A stretch of DNA of 64,000 nt from contig JAOQAI010000005.1 in assembly GCA_025963645.1 (NCBI GenBank), positions 62,001-126,000 on the forward strand, written 5' to 3'. Under the pieces are notes generated by a model, which was not told where the DNA came from, ran no database searches, and saw only the letters and a list, made by a program, of their open reading frames with translations. Below are positions 8,184 to 15,507 of this stretch, piece after piece. The translations under genes and the position numbers were made by a program. The DNA comes from Flaviaestuariibacter sp. GTDB taxonomy: Bacteria; Bacteroidota; Bacteroidia; Chitinophagales; Chitinophagaceae. The first letter of the stretch is position 1. The number at the start of each line of letters is the position of its first letter.

Positions 8184-8762
8184 ATGACTAAAAAAGATAA
8201 GGAACACAACGACCTAAGTTCTCCGCCTTCGGCGGGAAGACAGGAGGCTTTATATTACAAAATTGGCAAGCTTGTCTCTGCTTTCGGACTGAAAGGCGAA
8301 TTGATCTTAAAGCATAACCTGGGCAAGAAGACGGAACTAAAAGGCCTGCAAGCCATTTTTGTGGAAGAACGAAAAGAAAGCTTTATTCCGTGGTTCATCG
8401 AAAGCGTTCGGGCGAAAACCGATGATGAATTGTACCTGGTGCTGCAGGATGTCATTACCCGTGAAGCGGCAACCAAGCTGGTGCAGAAGGAAGTATGGCT
8501 GACCGAAGCCGATTTTAAAAAGTTTGCATCCACTACGGCGCCGATCAACTTATTGGGCTATTCCATTATCGATGCCGGCAAGGACCTCGGAAAAATATTA
8601 GAAGTGATCGAACAGCCGCACCAGATCCTTTGCCGGCTGGAAATACAGGGCAAGGAAGTGCTCATTCCGCTGCACGAAGAAACCATCCAAAAAATAGATC
8701 GAAAAGCCCAAAAAGTATTAGTAGAATTACCAGATGGACTGCTTGAAATTTATTTGGGGTAG
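8184..8762 (+). CDS. rimM: Ribosome maturation factor RimM
   Basis: 192 aa. RimM core starts at about residue 24 (ALYYKIGKLVSAFGLKGEL) and ends with the PRC-barrel segment LIPLHEETIQKIDRKAQKV. RimM binds S19 and assists 30S maturation. The first 23 residues (MTKKDKEHNDLSSPPSAGRQ) are encoded by a copy of the ACTTAGG palindromic repeat, so the gene has either gained an N-terminal tail or begins downstream; no ATG stands between 8184 and the core, which favours the tail. rimM is separated from rpsP by a terminator and from trmD by about 6 kb. Confidence 0.92.
   Translation: MTKKDKEHNDLSSPPSAGRQEALYYKIGKLVSAFGLKGELILKHNLGKKTELKGLQAIFVEERKESFIPWFIESVRAKTDDELYLVLQDVITREAATKLVQKEVWLTEADFKKFASTTAPINLLGYSIIDAGKDLGKILEVIEQPHQILCRLEIQGKEVLIPLHEETIQKIDRKAQKVLVELPDGLLEIYLG
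8212..8248 (+). repeat. ACTTAGG dispersed palindromic repeat, copy 2 (inside rimM)
   Basis: ACCTAAGTTCTCCGCC-TTC-GGCGGGAAGACAGGAGGC, with a CCGCC/GGCGG stem. It is in frame within the rimM 5' end and encodes DLSSPPSAGRQE. Confidence 0.8.
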
Positions 8763-8843
8763 GGATACCCGCTAATGAAAAGAAATATCCGCCGGATTGC
8801 GGAGCCAAAATTCTCCATTCTCCATTTTCAAATTCTCCATTAC

Positions 8844-9449
8844 CTAAGCTATCACCTGAATCAGCACCGGGAACTGGTCCGTCTTGATACCCACAATATT
8901 CAACGTATTTCGGGCTTGTATCATGTGTCGCTGCTCGTGTGCTATAAGAAAACGGAAGGTATCACCCAGTTTCAATTTCACCATCTTGGTTAATGTGATC
9001 GGAATTTTGATGTCGTTCAGGTCCACATATTGCGCCGTATCCAACAGTTTCAGCAACTTCTCCTGCTGTTCGTTAAATTCCTTCATCACCGTATCTATGT
9101 TCAGGCTATTGGAAAAAGTGTAGGCTTTCATCGCCTTCATCTTATTCTTCACTTCATACACATTGTTGGGCTTCATGCTGCGGGTAAAATAATCGCCTAA
9201 AAATCCCGAGTTGAACCACGCTGCTTTTTCCGTCTTCTTTTCGGAAAGACTGGCTTCAATCGCTGGCAGGTAATATCTGCCGTAGGCATTTAAATGCTCT
9301 AATATCTGCACAATGCTCCATTTGCCATCCTTTGGCGCATACACCATTTTATTCTTGTCCACGCTTTGAAAAAAGCGGGCAGCTTCCGCTATGCGTTCTA
9401 CATCCGTTTTCAGGTCATTCAGTAAATCTTCGCTTTTGAACTTTGCCAT
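8844..9449 (-). CDS. DinB family protein
   Basis: 201 aa. A DinB/YfiT-like four-helix bundle: WSIVQILEHLNAYGRYYLPAI carries the first metal His region and FRFLIAHEQRHMIQARN the C-terminal His pair. Such proteins are metal-dependent, often thiol-linked enzymes of unknown substrate (BstA/DinB superfamily); bacillithiol transferases belong to the same superfamily, and bshA lies in this window. The substrate cannot be told from sequence. It is tail-to-tail with rimM and followed upstream by a Crp/Fnr regulator in the same direction. Confidence 0.82.
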   Translation of the reverse strand: MAKFKSEDLLNDLKTDVERIAEAARFFQSVDKNKMVYAPKDGKWSIVQILEHLNAYGRYYLPAIEASLSEKKTEKAAWFNSGFLGDYFTRSMKPNNVYEVKNKMKAMKAYTFSNSLNIDTVMKEFNEQQEKLLKLLDTAQYVDLNDIKIPITLTKMVKLKLGDTFRFLIAHEQRHMIQARNTLNIVGIKTDQFPVLIQVIA

Positions 9450-9510
9450 AATCTAATTTTTATCAAAACTATCTGGTCCAATACTGCAAAATCTTTGCCT
9501 GCACCAAGAT

Positions 9511-10089
9511 TCAGAGCCGAACGGTGCCTAATAGCTTGCTGAAGGTTGCGGCATCAAGCCCAAGATAGGAAGCCAGATATTTGTGGGGAATAAGGTTCAG
9601 CACCTGTGGACTTCTCGTCAGCAGCTTCCGGAACTTCTCTTCGGCACCCAGGCATTGCAGCTCCACCTGCCGTTCCAGGCTTCCTTTCAGCGCAAAAGCG
9701 GTGGCTTTTAAGATCAGGGATTGTATCGCTGGAAAGCGGTCCATTAACTCCTGCACCTGAGTATAAGTGGTCCGTAGAAAACTGCTCTGCGTAAGTGACT
9801 CTAAATAAAAAAGCGAAGGCGTTTGGGTAAGAAACGAATCAGCAATTCCCGAAAAAGAATAAGGGTAGGTAAATACGATAGTGGCTTCTTTATCATCCCG
9901 CGTCAACCAATAACTGCGCTGAACGCCTTCCAATACAAAATAAAGATAGCGTTCGGTTTCGCCGGCTGCGGTTAAGAGTGTTTTTCGTTTGCAGGAATAG
10001 GGCTGCCAAACCTTTTCAAAAGCTTCCCAGGCTTCCGCTTTTAGGGGCGAGATGGCGCATATAAATTGGTGCAGGTGGCTTCTTTCCAA
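9511..10089 (-). CDS. Crp/Fnr family transcriptional regulator
   Basis: 192 aa with TTG start. An N-terminal cyclic-nucleotide-binding-like beta barrel (about 25-115, with LLTAAGETERYLYFVLEGVQ) is followed by a C-terminal helix-turn-helix (LIPHKYLASYLGLDAATFSK, about 165-185). The barrel lacks an obvious phosphate-binding cassette (GExFGE...RxAxx), so a cAMP ligand is unlikely. Small regulators of this type are common in Bacteroidota and often control a neighbour; the DinB family gene 60 bp downstream in the same direction, or the divergent dinB polymerase, are the candidates. Confidence 0.85.
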   Translation of the reverse strand: MERSHLHQFICAISPLKAEAWEAFEKVWQPYSCKRKTLLTAAGETERYLYFVLEGVQRSYWLTRDDKEATIVFTYPYSFSGIADSFLTQTPSLFYLESLTQSSFLRTTYTQVQELMDRFPAIQSLILKATAFALKGSLERQVELQCLGAEEKFRKLLTRSPQVLNLIPHKYLASYLGLDAATFSKLLGTVRL

Positions 10090-10140
10090 CCTTTTATTAT
10101 TTGTTGGCTAAAGTTAAGGCAGCATCAAAAAAGAGAGCCG

Positions 10141-10148
10141 TATTTTTG
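10141..10148 (+). promoter_or_regulatory. Candidate -7 element of dinB
   Basis: TATTTTTG, a full match to TAnnTTTG, ending seven bases before the ATG at 10155; the mRNA would have almost no leader. Confidence 0.4.
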
Positions 10149-10154
10149 AAAGTC

Positions 10155-11330
10155 ATGCAGCCATTGCGCTATATCGCCCATTTCGACCTGGATGCTTTTT
10201 TTGTATCGGTAGAACTGCTGAAACGCCCCGAACTAAAAGGCAAGCCCCTTATTGTGGGGGGTGATGGACAGCGCGGTATTGTAGCCGCTTGCAGCTACGA
10301 AGCCCGCAAGTTCGGCATCCAGAGCGCCATGCCTTCGGTGACGGCAAAGCGCTTGTGTCCCGAAGCCATTTTCATTCGCGGCAGCCACGGCGAGTACAGC
10401 AAATATTCCCGCATGGTTACACAGATCATTGCCGATTCAGTGCCGCAATATGAGAAGGCATCCATCGATGAATTTTATTGCGATCTTACGGGCATGGATA
10501 AATTCTTTGGCGTATCGCAATGGACCCGTAAGCTGCGTGACAAAGTGATCCGCGAAACCGGCTTGCCTATTTCGTATGGATTATCTGCCAACAAGCTGGT
10601 TAGCAAGATGGCGACCAACGAGGCCAAGCCGAACGGCTATCTCGAAATACCACATGGAAGGGAAACCGCTTTTCTTTGGCCATTGACCGTAGATAAAATC
10701 CCGATGGTAGGAAAGCAAACGCAGCAGCAATTATACGCCATCGGCATTCATACGATCGAGCAATTGGCCAATACATCGGTGCAATCTTTGGAAAGAACAT
10801 TTGGCAAGTGGGGTCGAAAGCTGTGGGAAAAAGCACATGGCATTTCCGAGTCGCCGGTGGAGGCTTACAGTGAGCAAAAATCATTGTCGCATGAAAATAC
10901 ATTTGATGCCGACAGTAACGATATAGCACATTTGCACACGGAGTTGGTAAAGATGACGGAAGAAACTGCCTACGACCTCCGGGGTGAAGAAAAACTGACC
11001 GGTTGCGTGGCCGTGAAGTTGCGTTATTCAGATTTCACCACCGTCTCCAAGCAGGAGGTGATTGATTACACAGCCCTGGACGATGTGCTTATTGAAAAGG
11101 TTTTATCGCTGTTTGGTAAGTTGCATAAGAAAGGGGAGAAGGTGCGTTTGTTAGGCGTTCGCTTCAGCCACTTAATTCCAATGACCATGCAGATGAATCT
11201 CTTTGATAAGTCGGAAGAAAAACTGGAGCTTTTTAAAGCGGTGGATAAGATAAAGAACCAGTTTGGAATAGATGCCGTTCGGAAAGCTAAAACCTTGCCT
11301 CCTAAGAAGAGTGGTTCAGCAGAAAAGTAA
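10155..11330 (+). CDS. dinB: DNA polymerase IV (Y family)
   Basis: 391 aa from ATG 10155. It starts MQPLRYIAHFDLDAFFVSVE, with the first catalytic Asp; the second carboxylate pair is ASIDEFYCDLTG (about 103-114). HhH thumb (LWPLTVDKIPMVGKQT) and little finger follow. It performs error-prone translesion synthesis. The frame opens 18 codons earlier but those residues overlap the spacer with the -7 element. The last codons run to within 5 bp of the FkbM gene, so the two are probably co-transcribed. Confidence 0.93.
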   Translation: MQPLRYIAHFDLDAFFVSVELLKRPELKGKPLIVGGDGQRGIVAACSYEARKFGIQSAMPSVTAKRLCPEAIFIRGSHGEYSKYSRMVTQIIADSVPQYEKASIDEFYCDLTGMDKFFGVSQWTRKLRDKVIRETGLPISYGLSANKLVSKMATNEAKPNGYLEIPHGRETAFLWPLTVDKIPMVGKQTQQQLYAIGIHTIEQLANTSVQSLERTFGKWGRKLWEKAHGISESPVEAYSEQKSLSHENTFDADSNDIAHLHTELVKMTEETAYDLRGEEKLTGCVAVKLRYSDFTTVSKQEVIDYTALDDVLIEKVLSLFGKLHKKGEKVRLLGVRFSHLIPMTMQMNLFDKSEEKLELFKAVDKIKNQFGIDAVRKAKTLPPKKSGSAEK

Positions 11331-11335
11331 GATTC

Positions 11336-12079
11336 ATGAGGAGTGTATTGACAAAAACTCTGCGCATTATTAAGCGAACCTTAAAACGGTTGCCCATTGA
11401 CTTTACGCAGAACCAGCGCTACGATGCGCAGACCGTCGCTATTATAAAAAAGGTTTGTAAAAAAGATAGCAATTGCATTGATGTCGGTACGCATAGCGGG
11501 GAGATATTGGATCATTTCTTAAAAGCCGCACCTGCGGGAATCCATTTTGGCTTTGAGCCGATCCCGCTTTTTTATAAAACATTGGAAAGGAAATATGCTT
11601 CGCGTCCTAATGTAAAACTGTATGAGTGCGCCTTATCTGATAGTGCCGGCACAGCCGAATTCAATTATGTATCCACTAACCCTGCCTACAGTGGACTGAA
11701 AAAACGTACGTATGACCGGAAAGGTGAGCTGGATGAAAAGATAGTAGTAAGAACCGCTTTGTTGGATGAAGTGGTATTGCCGCTCGACATGCCCATTCAT
11801 TTGATAAAGATAGATGTGGAAGGTGGCGAGCTGGCGGTGCTGCAAGGTGCCCGGAAATTGGTGGAAAAATATAAACCGGTCATCATCTTTGAAGCGGGCA
11901 TTGGTGGTAGCGATTTGTATGGAACGACACCGGAAAGTTTGTACACTTATTTTGCTTCTTTCAATTATCGCATTTCATTAATGGCAGATTATTTAAAGCA
12001 TTTGCCTGCATTATCAGCGGAAGGCTTTAAGACCCAATTTATAAACCGGCTCAATTATTACTTTGTAGCGCACATTTAA
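11336..12079 (+). CDS. FkbM family methyltransferase
   Basis: 247 aa class I SAM-dependent methyltransferase. The SAM site is DSNCIDVGTHSGEILDHFL (about 43-61) and the FkbM hallmark is IHLIKIDVEGGELAVLQGA (about 151-169). FkbM enzymes O-methylate sugars, lipids or secondary metabolites. No biosynthetic partners stand nearby, only dinB 5 bp upstream, so the substrate is open. Followed by a 150-bp spacer of AT-rich word repeats. Confidence 0.85.
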   Translation: MRSVLTKTLRIIKRTLKRLPIDFTQNQRYDAQTVAIIKKVCKKDSNCIDVGTHSGEILDHFLKAAPAGIHFGFEPIPLFYKTLERKYASRPNVKLYECALSDSAGTAEFNYVSTNPAYSGLKKRTYDRKGELDEKIVVRTALLDEVVLPLDMPIHLIKIDVEGGELAVLQGARKLVEKYKPVIIFEAGIGGSDLYGTTPESLYTYFASFNYRISLMADYLKHLPALSAEGFKTQFINRLNYYFVAHI

Positions 12080-12109
12080 AATAGAGTCCTTCGGCAGCTT
12101 AGGATGACA

Positions 12110-12184
12110 AGAATGTAAAATTGAAAATGTAAAATTGAGTCCCCTTCATTTTATACAATTCATAATTCATAACTCATAACTCTC
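12110..12184. repeat. AT-rich word repeats in spacer
   Basis: Short repeated words: TGTAAAATTGAAAATGTAAAATTGAG, then ATTCATAATTCATAACTCATAACTC. No ORF. It occupies the spacer before the dipeptidase gene. Confidence 0.55.
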
Positions 12185-12230
12185 TGCCTTACCTTTATTT
12201 CCCAATAAACGGATAAACAAATCAACCATT

Positions 12231-13598
12231 ATGCAAACCCCTTGGAAAGAATATCAGGATCAAAACCAGCAACGCTTTTTAGAAGAAATGCTGGAGCTGC
12301 TGCGCATCCCTTCGGTAAGCGCAAAGAGTGAACACAAAGACGATATGCGCAAGTGCGCCGAGCTGGTGAAGCAGCGCCTGCTGGACTCCGGTTGCAACAA
12401 GGCCGAAGTAATGGAAACAGCAGGCTACCCAGTGGTGTATGGCGAGAAATTGATTGACCCATCCAAGCCAACCGTATTGGTATATGGGCACTACGATGTG
12501 CAGCCTGCTGAACCGTTGGAACTGTGGCACAGCGGGCCTTTCGATCCCGTTATTAAAGATGGAAAAGTCTATGCCCGTGGTTCTGCAGATGATAAAGGCC
12601 AGTTTTATATGCATGTAAAAGCCTTGGAAATGATGGTAAAGACAAACAGCCTGGAAACGAATATCAAATTCCTTATTGAAGGGGAAGAAGAAGTAGGCTC
12701 ACCCAACCTCGGCAAGTTTGTAGGTGATAATAAAGAGTTGCTGAAAGCCGATGTGATCCTGATCTCCGACAGCTCGATGCTGAGCATGGAGAATCCGTCG
12801 CTGGATGTGGGCGTTCGCGGCTTGTCATATATCGAGATCGAAGTGACCGGTGCTAACCGCGACCTGCACAGCGGTACGTATGGCGGTGGCGTGGCGAATC
12901 CTATTACCATCCTTTCTAAGATGATTGCCTCCTTGCATGACGAGAATAATCACATCACCATTCCCGGCTTTTACGATGATGTGGTGGAAGCGACACCGGA
13001 GGAGCGGGAATTAATGGGAAGAGCGCCTTTTAATGAAAAGGAGTACAAAGATGAATTAGGGGTAAAGGAATTGTGGGGAGAGAATGGCTATACTACCAAC
13101 GAACGCACCGGCATTCGACCAACCATTGAAGTGAACGGCATCTGGGGCGGCTATACCGGCGAAGGCGCCAAGACCGTGTTGCCATCAAAAGCTACGGCAA
13201 AGATCTCGGCTCGATTGGTGCCTAATCAATCATCGCCAAATATCACTGAGAAACTGCTGAATCACCTGCGTTCAATTGCACCGCCTTCGGTTTCAGTGCA
13301 TGCTTTTGAGCACCATGGCGGCGAGCCTTATATGACGCCGATCAATAGCAAGGGTTACCAGGCAGCCAGCAAAGCGGTACAAACTACTTTTGGCAAGGTG
13401 CCGATCCCAGTGCGTGGCGGCGGTTCCATTCCCATCTGTTCTATCCTCGAAAGAGAATTAGGCACCAAGATCATTTTTATGGGCTTTGGGCTGGACAGCG
13501 ATAACCTGCATTCGCCCAATGAAAAATACGGTTTAGAGAATTACTACAAGGGCATCGAAACGATCCCTTATTTCCATAAGTTCTTTGCGCAGTCGTAA
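12231..13598 (+). CDS. M20 family dipeptidase
   Basis: 455 aa. Di-zinc M20 peptidase: VLVYGHYDVQPAE (His ligand and catalytic Asp, about 84-96), ARGSADDKGQ (bridging Asp), FLIEGEEEVGSPN (catalytic Glu and ligand Glu, about 145-157), and a late GLDSDNLHSPNEK His ligand. The lid domain lies between about 190 and 310. The family (CNDP/PepV-like) hydrolyses dipeptides in the cytoplasm. No signal peptide. Ends in front of a terminator shared with the convergent hypothetical gene. Confidence 0.92.
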   Translation: MQTPWKEYQDQNQQRFLEEMLELLRIPSVSAKSEHKDDMRKCAELVKQRLLDSGCNKAEVMETAGYPVVYGEKLIDPSKPTVLVYGHYDVQPAEPLELWHSGPFDPVIKDGKVYARGSADDKGQFYMHVKALEMMVKTNSLETNIKFLIEGEEEVGSPNLGKFVGDNKELLKADVILISDSSMLSMENPSLDVGVRGLSYIEIEVTGANRDLHSGTYGGGVANPITILSKMIASLHDENNHITIPGFYDDVVEATPEERELMGRAPFNEKEYKDELGVKELWGENGYTTNERTGIRPTIEVNGIWGGYTGEGAKTVLPSKATAKISARLVPNQSSPNITEKLLNHLRSIAPPSVSVHAFEHHGGEPYMTPINSKGYQAASKAVQTTFGKVPIPVRGGGSIPICSILERELGTKIIFMGFGLDSDNLHSPNEKYGLENYYKGIETIPYFHKFFAQS

Positions 13599-13618
13599 GT
13601 GATTAAAAGTCTACTAGG

Positions 13619-13653
13619 AGAGGGTTGGCGTTTAACGTTGGCCCTCTTTTTTT
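13619..13653 (+). terminator. Terminator after the dipeptidase gene
   Basis: AGAGGG (13619-13624) pairs with CCCTCT (13642-13647), continued inward by G-T pairs and CG, followed by T7. It overlaps the 3' end of the convergent hypothetical gene. Confidence 0.75.
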
Positions 13654-14009
13654 GGGGTTTCGGGGAAGATAGGCTGCACCGGCACTGCATTAGGAATAGA
13701 AGATTTAAAAACATCCATCTTGGTAGCGGCATTCGGCATGGCAGCGATCTCCGTTACATCGGGTACGATGCAAGGCATGCCATCCTGCGGCAAGGAATGT
13801 ACTCCGGACCGGCGCGGCACCAAACTTGGAGAGGCGCTGGCGAGGTTCGTTTGAAACTTTGGTTTGAAGAGTGGCACATTCGGCATGTCTCCATCTTTAT
13901 ACTTATTATTGAACTCTTCTACTCGTTTCTTCAGCATCTCTTGGTTCATAACCTGTGCGGAAGCGGTAAAAGAGATGGCGCAAATGGCGAGCAGCAGCAG
14001 GATTTTCAT
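13632..14009 (-). CDS. Small secreted protein of unknown function
   Basis: 125 aa from ATG 14009. Signal peptide MKILLLLAICAISFTASAQ, then a short charged helix (MLKKRVEEFNNKYKDGD) and a Pro-rich C-terminal half (VPLFKPKF, AVPVQPIFPETPKKEG). No family recognised. It is divergent from the S4-domain gene with a 40-bp spacer; its 3' end holds the dipeptidase terminator hairpin. Confidence 0.7.
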   Translation of the reverse strand: MKILLLLAICAISFTASAQVMNQEMLKKRVEEFNNKYKDGDMPNVPLFKPKFQTNLASASPSLVPRRSGVHSLPQDGMPCIVPDVTEIAAMPNAATKMDVFKSSIPNAVPVQPIFPETPKKEGQR

Positions 14010-14049
14010 GGCAGGTTCTTTCATCAAATTTATAATATTTTTGTTCTAT

Positions 14050-14466
14050 ATGGCCGAAAAGGAAAAGTTGCGCATTGATAAGTATTTGTGGTCCATCCGC
14101 CTGTTTAAAACCCGCACCGAAGCCGCTGCCGCCTGCGATGGTGGCCGGGTAAAGCTCCAGGGCACTTCAGTCAAGGCATCCAAAAATGTATCCGTTGGAG
14201 ACGAGTACGAAGTGAAGACTGAAGCTAAGAAATGGGTCATTAAAGTGACGGCGCTGCTACACAGTCGCGTTGCCTATCCCGAAGCGGTGAAGCACTACCT
14301 CGACCTCACGCCAGAAGAAGAAGTGGACAAGATGGGCTTTCAATCGGCTTCCTTCCATACGGGTAAACGGCAAAGCAAGATCGGTCGCCCCACTAAAAAG
14401 CAGCGGCGGGAATTGGGGGATTTTATGGAAGAGGACAGCCCCCTGTCCCCCAACGGGGGAACTTAG
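14050..14466 (+). CDS. S4 RNA-binding domain protein (Hsp15/HslR-like)
   Basis: 138 aa from ATG 14050. The S4 domain fills the N-terminus: LRIDKYLWSIRLFKTRTEA, AACDGGRVKLQG (about 5-60), as in Hsp15, which rescues stalled 50S subunits carrying nascent chains. The C-terminal part is basic (GRPTKKQRRELG). The last residues DSPLSPNGGT and the TAG stop are encoded by a copy of the ACTTAGG repeat, so the native C-terminus has been replaced or extended. The longer open frame upstream covers the divergent secreted protein gene and is rejected. Confidence 0.88.
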   Translation: MAEKEKLRIDKYLWSIRLFKTRTEAAAACDGGRVKLQGTSVKASKNVSVGDEYEVKTEAKKWVIKVTALLHSRVAYPEAVKHYLDLTPEEEVDKMGFQSASFHTGKRQSKIGRPTKKQRRELGDFMEEDSPLSPNGGT

Positions 14467-14468
14467 GT
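14437..14468 (-). repeat. ACTTAGG dispersed palindromic repeat, copy 3 (3' end of S4 gene)
   Basis: AGCCCCCTGTCCCCC-AA-CGGGGGAACTTAGGT. It encodes the terminal SPLSPNGGT and supplies the TAG stop of the S4 gene. Confidence 0.82.
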
Positions 14469-14589
14469 GGCTCATACTTTTCTTTTTCAGTCCTTCCTCT
14501 GTTCGGCCATCATCGTAGCAAAGTAAATTTATCCTGAATGCAGTTGAAGGAAAGCCATCTCATGCCTTATCAAACTCGCACCCCTGTGC

Positions 14590-14625
14590 CTTGAAAATTG
14601 GGCATTGATTATTGAACATTCTCTG
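14590..14625. repeat. Spacer block shared with rimM upstream region
   Basis: CTTGAAAATTGGGCATTGAT then TATTGAACATTCT, matching 8083-8121. Downstream, CTAACATATGACT also matches the rimM start region. Confidence 0.7.
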
Positions 14626-14664
14626 AAGAACTGCCGTACTTAACTTGCAATCCTAATCTAACAT

Positions 14665-15402
14665 ATGACTGCAAACAACAAAGACCACAACGACCTAAGT
14701 TCCCCCACCGGGGGACAGGGGGCATTGCACATTGACATTATCAGTGTTTTGCCAGACTTGCTTGCCAGTCCCCTTTCGCATTCCATCATGAAGCGGGCAC
14801 AGGACAAAGGCTTGCTCGCCATTAAAGTGCATCCCTTACGCGACTGGGCCGTTAATGAATATGGACAGGTAGATGATTACCAATACGGTGGTGGCGCCGG
14901 CATGGTGATGATGTGTGAACCGCTGGCAAAACTCATCGATAGCTTGCGGGAAGAAAGGACCTATGATGAGATCATCTACATGACGCCGGATGGTGAAACG
15001 CTGAACCAGCGTACGGCAAACAACCTGTCGTTAAAGCAAAACCTCATTCTCATTTGCGGGCATTACAAAGGCATTGACCAGCGCATCCGTGATCATTACG
15101 TCACTAAGGAGATCTCTATTGGCGACTACGTACTCAGCGGCGGCGAGCTGGCGGCAGCCGTTCTGGTAGATGCCATCGGGCGCCTGCTTCCCGGTGTGCT
15201 CAATGATGAAACCTCTGCACTCACGGATTCTTTCCAGGACGATCTCCTGGCGCCGCCTGTATATACCCGGCCTGCCGATTTCCGCGGCTGGAAAGTGCCC
15301 GACATTCTCCTCAGTGGCGATTTAAAAAAGATAGACGAATGGCGCTACGAACAAGCCCTTGAACGGACCACCACCCGTCGCCCCGATCTTTTAAAAGACT
15401 GA
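14665..15402 (+). CDS. trmD: tRNA (guanine-N1)-methyltransferase TrmD
   Basis: 245 aa. SPOUT-family enzyme methylating G37 of tRNA, preventing frameshifts. The core begins at about residue 21 ([17 protein letters not shown]) and includes [27 protein letters not shown] and [14 protein letters not shown] (trefoil-knot SAM site), ending in [18 protein letters not shown]. The first 20 residues ([20 protein letters not shown]) come from a copy of the ACTTAGG repeat and mirror the RimM tail. rplS, the usual downstream partner, is absent from the window. Confidence 0.93.
   Translation: MTANNKDHNDLSSPTGGQGALHIDIISVLPDLLASPLSHSIMKRAQDKGLLAIKVHPLRDWAVNEYGQVDDYQYGGGAGMVMMCEPLAKLIDSLREERTYDEIIYMTPDGETLNQRTANNLSLKQNLILICGHYKGIDQRIRDHYVTKEISIGDYVLSGGELAAAVLVDAIGRLLPGVLNDETSALTDSFQDDLLAPPVYTRPADFRGWKVPDILLSGDLKKIDEWRYEQALERTTTRRPDLLKD
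14693..14723 (+). repeat. ACTTAGG dispersed palindromic repeat, copy 4 (inside trmD)
   Basis: ACCTAAGTTCCCCC-AC-CGGGGGACAGGGGGC, in frame at the trmD 5' end, encoding [11 protein letters not shown]. Confidence 0.82.
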
Positions 15403-15507
15403 TCTTATTCCAAAGCAGGCAACTCCACCAGCTAATTTTAAAATCACCAAATCTTCAAATTCATTTCCGCGGTCCTGTTTTTGTAATTCTCTTTTAAAGA
15501 CCACGGC

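Noticed and set aside
13599-14078. 159-aa + strand ORF over the small secreted protein gene
   Set aside because: Antisense to a gene with a clear signal peptide; its residues show no domain and the region holds the dipeptidase terminator.
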